From Frankiaceae bacterium (GTDB lineage: Bacteria; Actinomycetota; Actinomycetes; JAVEEB01): a stretch of 5,166 nt of DNA. Below are positions 1-5,166 of the stretch, one piece after another. The DNA is taken from positions 1-5,166 of the forward strand of contig JAVEEB010000051.1 in the NCBI GenBank assembly GCA_030840665.1, in the 5' to 3' direction. Within the stretch, counting starts at the first letter, position 1, and each line of letters starts with the position of its first letter. The translations under genes were made by a program, and so were the position numbers. The notes under the pieces are model-generated. The model was not told the origin of the DNA. It saw nothing but the letters and a program-made list of their open reading frames with translations, and did no database searches.

Positions 1-497
1 ACCTTGGTGTTGTCGGCCATCCCGGTGCGGTGCAGCTGCTTGAGCACCGTCGGGAAGGCCTTCGGCGGGATCGAGAGGTAGAAGGCCGCGTTGCCGATGA
101 TGCCGTGCGAGTCCTCCAGCTCCTGGAGCGTCTTGTTCAGGTGGTCGAACGCCACGTCGTCGTCGAAGGAGCCCGGGACGAAGCGCGCGCCCTCCGCGAT
201 GCGTTCCCAGATGTCTTCACGCCACGGCGTGCGGCAACCGGACTTCGCCGCGTCGCGCGCGATGTTGACGAAATCCTCGTCGCCCCAGTCACGTCGCGCG
301 AAGCCGACGAGCACGAAGCCCGGGGGCAGCAAGCCCCGGTTGCCGAGGTCGTACACGGCAGGAATCAGTTTCTTGCGGGCCAGGTCGCCGGTGATCCCGA
401 AGACCACCAGTGCCGCCGGGTCCGGGACACGCGGTAGCCGCCTGTCCCGGGGATCCCGCAGCGGGTTGACCGGCCGCAGGGGGCTGACATCGCTCAC
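1..497 (-). CDS. zwf: Glucose-6-phosphate dehydrogenase, 3' part missing
   Basis: First enzyme of the oxidative pentose phosphate branch. It oxidises glucose-6-phosphate to 6-phosphogluconolactone and reduces NADP to NADPH in the cytosol. Only the N-terminal 165 codons are in the window, about a third of the usual 500-515 residues. The start is the GTG at 497, overlapping the pgi stop (GTGA) with GAGGA 7 nt upstream; the first residues are [15 protein letters not shown]. Visible features are the actinobacterial lead-in NPLRDPRDRRLPR (11-23), the Rossmann nucleotide loop VVFGITGDLARKK (31-43), YDLGNRGLLPPGFVLVGFARRDW (49-71), and LSIPPKAFP (141-149) at the end of the coenzyme domain. The substrate-binding RIDHYLGKE region and the C-terminal domain would lie beyond the left edge, so activity cannot be judged here. 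Overlap with pgi suggests coupled translation. In related actinobacteria opcA and pgl often follow. Confidence 0.96.
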   Translation of the reverse strand, partial: MSDVSPLRPVNPLRDPRDRRLPRVPDPAALVVFGITGDLARKKLIPAVYDLGNRGLLPPGFVLVGFARRDWGDEDFVNIARDAAKSGCRTPWREDIWERIAEGARFVPGSFDDDVAFDHLNKTLQELEDSHGIIGNAAFYLSIPPKAFPTVLKQLHRTGMADNTK

Positions 498-2134
498 GCC
501 GAGATCCTCGCAGCCGCCAGCAGTTGGGCAATACCTGCCTTGCGATCCGTGAAGTGCAGGCGGACCGTCGGGCGATTGCGCGAGGTGAGCGCCCGCAGGT
601 CGCCGAGCGCTTGGGCGAGTTGCAGCCGACCCAGGGAGTAGGGCTTGCCGGGCACCTCGACGTCCGTCGTGGTGGCGCCGGTGATCTGCAGGTAGACGCC
701 GTTCTGCGGGCCGCCCTTGTGGTACTGGCCGGTGGAGTGCAGGAAGCGCGGGCCCCAGCCGAACGTGACCGGGTGCGAGATCCGCTCGTCGAAGGCGACA
801 CGGACCTCCGCGGCGGCCGCGTCGGCGATCCTGTCGAGGTAGGCCATCACGGCGACGTAGCCGTTGCCCGGCACGGCCGTGAGCAGGCGTTGCAGCGCCT
901 CGGGCAGGGTGTCGACGCCGTCCAGCAGGTCGCCGTCGCCGTAGACGACGACCGCGCCGTCGGTGAACAGCGGCGAGCCCTCGGGCAGCTCGCCCGACCC
1001 TGCCTCTTCGAGCACCGCCGCCGTGTTGGCCTTCGACTCGGACACGTTCGGCTGGTTGAACGGGTCGATCCCGATCGCCCAGCTGGCGATGGCGGTGGCG
1101 TACTCCCAGAGCAGGAACTGCGCGCCGAGGGGACCGCTCACGGCGGTGCCGGTGCCCTTGATCGGCGCGTCACCGGAGACGGGGCCCAAGACGACGCGGT
1201 GCACATCGGCGGCCTCTTCGAAACCGGGGCCGTCGATGCGTTCCAGGACGACGGGAAGCAGGCCCTTGCCGTCCTTGCCTGTCGACTCCGCGACGAGCTG
1301 CTCGGCCCAGTCGCCGAAGCCGACGATGCCGGACCCGCCGTCCGCGATCACGACCTTGTCGTGACCCGCCATGCCGGCCCCACCGAGAGCGGCGCCGAGC
1401 AGCAGGCCCGGGTTGTCGTCGTCGGCCAGGGTCGCGAGGACCGCCGCGGCGTCCGCCAGGAGCTGGGCGACGTCGACGCCGGCCAGCGCCGAGGGCACCA
1501 GCCCGAAGGCGGACAGCGCGCTGTAGCGGCCGCCGATGTTCGGGTCGGCCAGGAACACGCGGTAGCCCGCCTCCCGCGCCGACTTGTCGAGTGGCGAGTC
1601 CGGGTCGGTGACGATGATGATGCGCTCGAGCGGGTCGATGCCCGCGTCGCGGAACGCCTTCTCGAAGACCCGCCGGTGGCTGTCGGTCTCGATGGTGCCG
1701 CCGCTCTTGCTCGACACGACGAGCACCGAGCGGTCCAGGTCGACCATCGCCGCGGCGACCTGGCCGGGGTCGGTCGTGTCGACGACGACGAGCGGCACGC
1801 CGGCGGTCAGCGTGATGACCTCGGGAGCAAGCGACGAGCCGCCCATGCCGGACAGGACGACGCGGTCCACGCCCTTGGCGGACAGGTCGGCCGCGAGCGC
1901 CGTCAGTGCGTGCAGCAGCGGGGTCGACTTCTCGACGACGTCGAGCCAGCCGAGCCGAATGCTCGCCTCGGCGGACGCATCCGCGCCCCACAGCGTCGAG
2001 TCCTTGCTGAGCAGTGACTTGGCGACGCCCGCGTTCACGGCGCGCTCCAGGACGGTCTGCGCCGGGGCGGTGATCGCCGGACCCTGAACCGTGACGGTGA
2101 CGCCGCCGCCGGAGGCTTGCATGGACTCGCTCAC
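494..2134 (-). CDS. pgi: Glucose-6-phosphate isomerase, divergent Tal-Pgi-type
   Basis: Interconverts glucose-6-phosphate and fructose-6-phosphate in the cytosol, joining glycolysis to the pentose phosphate cycle. The product is 546 residues from the GTG at 2134, which overlaps the tal stop (GTGA) and has a Shine-Dalgarno-like site. Visible order: a variable N-terminus (1-90), the first SIS sugar-phosphate domain with [11 protein letters not shown] (95-105) and [10 protein letters not shown] (141-150), the GGRYS core of the PGI signature (201-205), and AESTGK (282-287) with Glu283 as the likely catalytic base. Next come [10 protein letters not shown] (359-368), where Lys368 aligns with the signature Lys, and a C-terminal region with [11 protein letters not shown] (465-475). 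The second signature differs from the classical F-[DN]-Q-x-G-V-E-x-x-K by Asn for Gly (363) and Ser for Glu (365). It resembles the isomerase half of bifunctional transaldolase/isomerase proteins more than E. coli Pgi. The TGA stop overlaps zwf by 4 nt. The family assignment is secure; residue roles are inferred by hand alignment. Confidence 0.94.
   Translation of the reverse strand: MSESMQASGGGVTVTVQGPAITAPAQTVLERAVNAGVAKSLLSKDSTLWGADASAEASIRLGWLDVVEKSTPLLHALTALAADLSAKGVDRVVLSGMGGSSLAPEVITLTAGVPLVVVDTTDPGQVAAAMVDLDRSVLVVSSKSGGTIETDSHRRVFEKAFRDAGIDPLERIIIVTDPDSPLDKSAREAGYRVFLADPNIGGRYSALSAFGLVPSALAGVDVAQLLADAAAVLATLADDDNPGLLLGAALGGAGMAGHDKVVIADGGSGIVGFGDWAEQLVAESTGKDGKGLLPVVLERIDGPGFEEAADVHRVVLGPVSGDAPIKGTGTAVSGPLGAQFLLWEYATAIASWAIGIDPFNQPNVSESKANTAAVLEEAGSGELPEGSPLFTDGAVVVYGDGDLLDGVDTLPEALQRLLTAVPGNGYVAVMAYLDRIADAAAAEVRVAFDERISHPVTFGWGPRFLHSTGQYHKGGPQNGVYLQITGATTTDVEVPGKPYSLGRLQLAQALGDLRALTSRNRPTVRLHFTDRKAGIAQLLAAARISA
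505..509 (-). promoter_or_regulatory. Ribosome binding site of zwf, inside the end of pgi
   Basis: GAGGA in the last codons of pgi ends 7 nt before the GTG at 497. This is a good Shine-Dalgarno match at near-ideal spacing, and it supports the GTG that overlaps the pgi stop as the true zwf start. Confidence 0.6.
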
Positions 2135-3246
2135 TGAGACGTCCCCTTCGATTCGAGCTGCTCGGCCATGCGCTCGCCGAGATTCGCCCACGATTGTTCG
2201 AACTTCTGGACCGCTTCGACTTCGAGCAGCTCGGTCACCTCGACGAACGAGATGCCCAGCTTGTCGAGGTCCGCGACGACCGCACGGGCGTCGTCGTAGG
2301 TGCCGCTGACCGTGTCGCCCTTGAAGACGCCGTGGTCGGCGACGGCGTTGAGTGTCGGCTCGGGCATCGTGTTGACGGTGCCGGGCGCGACGAGCTGCAG
2401 CACGTACTGCGTGTCGTCGTACGCGGGATCCTTCACGCCTGTCGAGGCCCACAGCGGGCGCTGCGGACGCGCACCGGCGGCCTCGAGGGCCTTCCAGCGG
2501 TCCGAGCTGAAGATCTCTTCATAGGCCTCGTACGCCAAACGGGCGTTGGCGATCGCCGCCTTTCCGCGCACCGCCTTCGCCTCCGCGGTGCCGAGCTTGT
2601 CGAGCCGCTTGTCGATCTCGGTGTCCACACGCGAGACGAAGAAGGACGCGACGGACGTGATGCCGTGCAGGTCCTTGCCGGCGGCCTTGGCGCGTTCGAG
2701 GCCGCCGAGGTACGCGTTCATCACGTCGGTGTAGCGCGTGAGGGAGAAGATCAGCGTGACGTTGACGCTGATGCCTTCGGCGAGGGTGTCCTCGATCGCC
2801 TGGATGCCCTCGCGCGTTGCCGGGATCTTGATGAACAAGTTGGGCCGATCCACCAACCACCACAGGGCTTTTGCCTCGGCGGTCGTCGTGTCGGTGTCGT
2901 GCGCGAGGCGAGGGTCGACCTCGATGGAGACGCGGCCGTCGAGCCCGTCGCTGCCGTCGTACACGGGCTTCAGGACGTCACAGGCCCAACGCACGTCGTA
3001 CGTCGTGACGGAGCGCACGGCCTCGTCGACGCCGAGCTTGCGCAGCGACAGGTCGCGGACCTGGTCGTCGTACGCGTCGCCTTCGCTCAATGCCTTCTCG
3101 AAGATGGACGGGTTCGTGGTGACCCCGACGACGTGCTTGTCCTTGACGAGCTCAGCGAGATTTCCCGTGCGCAGGCGATCGCGCGACAGGTCGTCCAACC
3201 AGATGGCGACGCCGGCTTCGGAGAGCTGGCTGAGGATTTCGGACAT
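2131..3246 (-). CDS. tal: Transaldolase
   Basis: Class I (Schiff-base) aldolase-fold enzyme of the non-oxidative pentose phosphate pathway. It transfers a dihydroxyacetone unit between sedoheptulose-7-phosphate and glyceraldehyde-3-phosphate to give erythrose-4-phosphate and fructose-6-phosphate in the cytosol. The product is 371 residues, the usual size for the actinobacterial type (about 370) and longer than E. coli TalB. Visible motifs are WLDD with the conserved Asp near 18, the signature [13 protein letters not shown] (41-53), SIEVDPR (107-113), the Schiff-base Lys140 in [15 protein letters not shown] (162-168) and SFFVSRVD (201-208). The ATG at 3246 is chosen because [12 protein letters not shown] is the expected family N-terminus and a purine-rich site precedes it. 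The frame stays open 40 codons further upstream, but that part is tkt read in another frame. The TGA stop overlaps the pgi start by 4 nt, which suggests translational coupling. It acts with the neighbouring Tkt on shared substrates. Confidence 0.97.
   Translation of the reverse strand: MSEILSQLSEAGVAIWLDDLSRDRLRTGNLAELVKDKHVVGVTTNPSIFEKALSEGDAYDDQVRDLSLRKLGVDEAVRSVTTYDVRWACDVLKPVYDGSDGLDGRVSIEVDPRLAHDTDTTTAEAKALWWLVDRPNLFIKIPATREGIQAIEDTLAEGISVNVTLIFSLTRYTDVMNAYLGGLERAKAAGKDLHGITSVASFFVSRVDTEIDKRLDKLGTAEAKAVRGKAAIANARLAYEAYEEIFSSDRWKALEAAGARPQRPLWASTGVKDPAYDDTQYVLQLVAPGTVNTMPEPTLNAVADHGVFKGDTVSGTYDDARAVVADLDKLGISFVEVTELLEVEAVQKFEQSWANLGERMAEQLESKGTSQ
2142..2149 (-). promoter_or_regulatory. 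Ribosome binding site of pgi, inside the end of tal
   Basis: GAAGGGGA lies within the last codons of tal, with its AAGGGG core 8 nt before the GTG at 2134. The spacing favours that GTG over the in-frame ATG at 2122, for which I see no comparable purine run at suitable distance. This fits a re-initiating or coupled ribosome at the tal/pgi overlap. Confidence 0.5.
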
Positions 3247-3251
3247 GTGCG

Positions 3252-3260
3252 CTTCTCTCT
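3252..3260 (-). promoter_or_regulatory. Ribosome binding site of tal
   Basis: The purine run AGAGAGAAG lies 5 nt before the tal ATG. It matches the Shine-Dalgarno consensus only moderately, but its spacing supports the ATG at 3246 over the more upstream in-frame starts inside tkt. It sits in the 52-nt tkt-tal gap, downstream of CAGACA repeats that should be weakly structured. Confidence 0.5.
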
Positions 3261-3282
3261 TGTCTGTCTGCGTGTCTGTAAC

Positions 3283-3300
3283 GACGGTGGGCGCCCCGTC
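3283..3300 (-). other. Small hairpin overlapping the tkt stop codon
   Basis: On the minus strand GACGG (3300-3296) can pair with CCGTC (3287-3283) around an 8-nt GC-rich centre, GGCGCCCA. That is a five-base-pair stem that begins inside the tkt stop codon. No run of T follows, so it does not look like an intrinsic terminator. It could shield the tkt mRNA end, tune read-through into tal, or be chance, since short GC-rich stems are common in DNA of this composition. Seen in sequence; any function is inference. Confidence 0.25.
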
Positions 3301-5166
3301 AATTTCCCGTTGTGCTGCCCTTCGTCGCACCCACCTTGGAGATGCTCGAGCGGACGGCGGCGACAACCCGGTCGGGCGTGAGGCCGAACTGCTCGAAGAG
3401 GATGGGAGCGGGCGCGCTTGCGCCGTAGTGGTCGAGGCCGAGCATCTCGCCGTGGTCGCCCACGAACTCGCGCCAGCCCATCGTCACCGCCGCCTCGACG
3501 GACGCTCGTACCAGGACGTCCGGAGGCAGCACGAGCTGCTGGTAGGACTGCTCCTGCGCACGGAACCACTCGACGCACGGCATGGAGACGACCCGGGTGG
3601 GCGTGCCCTGCTCCTCGAGGATCAGCCGTGCGGCCATGGCGATCGAGACCTCCGATCCGGTCGCGATGATGATGGCTTCCGGACGGCCGGAGCCCGCGTC
3701 GGCGAGGATGTAGCCACCCTTGGCCACGCCTTCCGCGGACGCGTAGACGCTGCGGTCGACGATCGGCAGGTTCTGCCGGCTGAGGATGAGACCCGCGGGC
3801 CGGTCGGACTGTTCGAGGATGGTGCGCCAGGCGACGACCGTCTCGTTGGCGTCCGCGGGTCGCACGATGTCCAGGCCGGGGATCGCGCGCAGCGCCGCCA
3901 GGTGCTCGATCGGCTGGTGGGTGGGGCCGTCCTCGCCGAGTCCGATGGAGTCGTGCGTCCAGACGTACGTGACGGGCAGCTTCATGATCGCCGCCAGCCG
4001 GACCGCGCCGCGCATGTAGTCGCTGAAGGTCAGGAACGTGCCGCCGTACGGGCGCGTCCCGCCGTGCAGGGCGATGCCGTTGAGGATCGCGCCCATGGCG
4101 TGCTCGCGGATGCCGAAGTGCAGCACGCGGCCGTAGGGCCCGCCGGTGAAGGCCTTGGTCTGCCGGTCCTCCGGGAGGAACGACGGCTGGCCTTCGGGAG
4201 TCGTGTTGTTGCTCTCCGCCAGGTCGGCCGACCCGCCCCACAGTTCGGGCAGCAGGGGCGCGATGGCGGTCAGGACCTTGCCCGACGCGGCGCGCGTCGC
4301 GATGCCCTTCTCGCTCGGCTCGAACGTCGGCAGCGCCGACTCCCAGCCCGCCGGCAACTTGCGCTCACGCATCCGCTCCAGGAGCTCGAGCGCCTCGGGG
4401 TTCGCACTCGACCAGGCGTCGTACGACGGCCGCCAGGCGGCATGCAGCGCCTGCCCTCGCGCGACGACGTCACGCGCATGCCCGAGGACCTCGTCCGGCA
4501 CGTCGAAGCTCTTGGTCGGGTCCATGCCCATTGCGGTCTTGGTCGCGGCGACCTCGTCGGCGCCGAGTGCAGAACCGTGCGCCTTGCCCGTGCCCTGCTT
4601 GTTGGGAGCCGGGTAGCCGATGATCGTGCGCAGGGCGATGAACGAGGGGCGATTCGTCTCGGCGCGCGCCGCGACGAAGGCGTCGTACAAGGCCTGCACG
4701 TTCTCCTCGTACTGCCCGTCGTCGGACAGCCAGTTGACCCGCTGGACGTGCCAACCGTAGGCCTCGTAGCGCGCGACGACGTCCTCGGTGAAGGCGATGT
4801 TGGTGTCGTCCTCGATCGAGATGTGGTTGTCGTCCCAGAGCATGACCAGGTTGCCCAGCCGCTGCGTGCCGGCGATGGATGACGCCTCGCCGCTCACGCC
4901 CTCCTGCAGGTCGCCGTCGGAGGAGAAGCACCAGATGGTGTGGTCGAACGGGCTCTCGCCGGGCGCCGCGTCGGGGTCGTAGAGCCCGCGCTCGCGGCGG
5001 GCGGCCATCGCCATGCCGACGGCGTTCGCGACGCCCTGGCCGAGCGGGCCCGTCGTCGTCTCCACGCCGAGCGTGTGGCCGTGCTCCGGGTGACCGGGGG
5101 TCAGGCTGCCCCATTGGCGCAGGTGGCTGATGTCCTCGAGGGTCAGCCCGTAGCCGGACAGGTACA
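3299..5166 (-). CDS. tkt: Transketolase, 5'-truncated by the window edge
   Basis: Thiamine-diphosphate (ThDP) and Mg-dependent cytosolic enzyme that moves two-carbon ketol units between pentose phosphates and sugar phosphates in the non-oxidative pentose phosphate pathway. The window shows 621 codons plus two bases. Family members are about 700 residues, so some 75-80 N-terminal residues are missing. Counting from the first visible residue, I see [12 protein letters not shown] (18-29), the cofactor loop SDGDLQEG (82-89) with DDNHIS (111-116), a catalytic-type His in GKAHGSALG (193-201), the pyrimidine-domain Glu in IREHAMG (352-358), the signature [13 protein letters not shown] (410-422), and a C-terminal domain starting near IIATGSEV (499-506). 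The reading frame runs without a stop to the window end, so the GTG at 5065 is internal valine and not the start. The protein closely resembles actinobacterial Tkt as I recall it. The stop is TGA. It is the first visible gene of the operon, 52 nt ahead of tal. The last dozen residues ([13 protein letters not shown] region) look like a non-conserved tail. Confidence 0.97.
   Translation of the reverse strand, partial: YLSGYGLTLEDISHLRQWGSLTPGHPEHGHTLGVETTTGPLGQGVANAVGMAMAARRERGLYDPDAAPGESPFDHTIWCFSSDGDLQEGVSGEASSIAGTQRLGNLVMLWDDNHISIEDDTNIAFTEDVVARYEAYGWHVQRVNWLSDDGQYEENVQALYDAFVAARAETNRPSFIALRTIIGYPAPNKQGTGKAHGSALGADEVAATKTAMGMDPTKSFDVPDEVLGHARDVVARGQALHAAWRPSYDAWSSANPEALELLERMRERKLPAGWESALPTFEPSEKGIATRAASGKVLTAIAPLLPELWGGSADLAESNNTTPEGQPSFLPEDRQTKAFTGGPYGRVLHFGIREHAMGAILNGIALHGGTRPYGGTFLTFSDYMRGAVRLAAIMKLPVTYVWTHDSIGLGEDGPTHQPIEHLAALRAIPGLDIVRPADANETVVAWRTILEQSDRPAGLILSRQNLPIVDRSVYASAEGVAKGGYILADAGSGRPEAIIIATGSEVSIAMAARLILEEQGTPTRVVSMPCVEWFRAQEQSYQQLVLPPDVLVRASVEAAVTMGWREFVGDHGEMLGLDHYGASAPAPILFEQFGLTPDRVVAAVRSSISKVGATKGSTTGN

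Noticed and set aside
524..2017. A 497-codon plus-strand open frame opposite pgi
   Set aside because: It has the same low-complexity, Arg/Gly/Asp/Val-rich composition and no recognisable family. The minus strand here encodes a clear isomerase with conserved motifs throughout.
2120..2122. ATG at 2122 as the pgi start, four codons inside
   Set aside because: The GTG at 2134 has the better-placed purine-rich site and the GTGA overlap that recurs at the pgi/zwf junction. The four-residue difference does not affect any domain, so the ATG remains a minor alternative.
3283..3300. The hairpin at the tkt stop as an intrinsic terminator
   Set aside because: The stem is only five base pairs and no T-run follows it on the minus strand. 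The short distance to tal and the operon context favour read-through.
3247..3366. A 40-codon N-terminal extension of tal from an upstream in-frame start
   Set aside because: The extra residues are tkt's 3' end and the gap read in another frame, are Arg-rich and unlike Tal N-termini. The ATG at 3246 gives the expected family start.
2194..3381. A 395-codon plus-strand open frame opposite tal
   Set aside because: It is a composition shadow of tal. It runs across the tal start and into tkt without respecting gene boundaries and shows no domain features.
2738..4882. A 714-codon open frame on the plus strand, antisense to tal, the gap and most of tkt
   Set aside because: Its translation is rich in Arg, Gly, Asp and Val without domain motifs, and it lies opposite two strongly conserved genes. 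Long antisense frames are expected in GC-rich coding DNA, where stop codons are rare in the opposite strand.
5063..5065. GTG at 5065 as the tkt start
   Set aside because: The same frame continues to the window edge with conserved transketolase sequence ([18 protein letters not shown]), so this is an internal valine codon.

Overview
This is a high-GC window in which every gene I can support lies on the minus strand and belongs to one central-carbon operon. Read from the right edge to the left, the order is transketolase (tkt, 5' end cut off by the window), transaldolase (tal, complete), glucose-6-phosphate isomerase (pgi, complete) and glucose-6-phosphate dehydrogenase (zwf, 3' end cut off). 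The gene order, the GTG starts, TGA at all three visible stops, the strong G/C preference at third codon positions and the protein sequences point to an actinobacterium. I cannot resolve the genus by eye.

Layout: positions 5166-3299 hold tkt without roughly its first 75-80 codons. Positions 3298-3247 are the only intergenic gap, 52 nt, with a small hairpin over the tkt stop and a CAGACA-rich leader before tal. Positions 3246-2131 hold tal, 2134-494 pgi and 497-1 zwf. The tal/pgi and pgi/zwf junctions are both 4-nt GTGA overlaps, so these three genes are probably translationally coupled. No stretch of 300 bases lacks a gene. I saw no RNA gene, mobile element, CRISPR array or convincing promoter or terminator; the operon promoter should lie beyond the right edge.

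Together the genes interconnect glycolysis and the pentose phosphate pathway. Zwf starts the oxidative branch and makes NADPH, Tkt and Tal run the non-oxidative carbon shuffling, and Pgi returns fructose-6-phosphate to glucose-6-phosphate so the cycle can turn repeatedly. In related actinobacteria opcA (Zwf effector) and pgl (6-phosphogluconolactonase) often follow zwf, so they would be expected just beyond the left edge; that is a prediction from gene order.

I do not see a previously undescribed system. The points most worth a second look concern pgi. It is the divergent type resembling the C-terminal half of fused Tal-Pgi enzymes, it sits out of frame directly against tal, and a His-rich motif lies downstream of its Lys signature rather than upstream as in classical isomerases.
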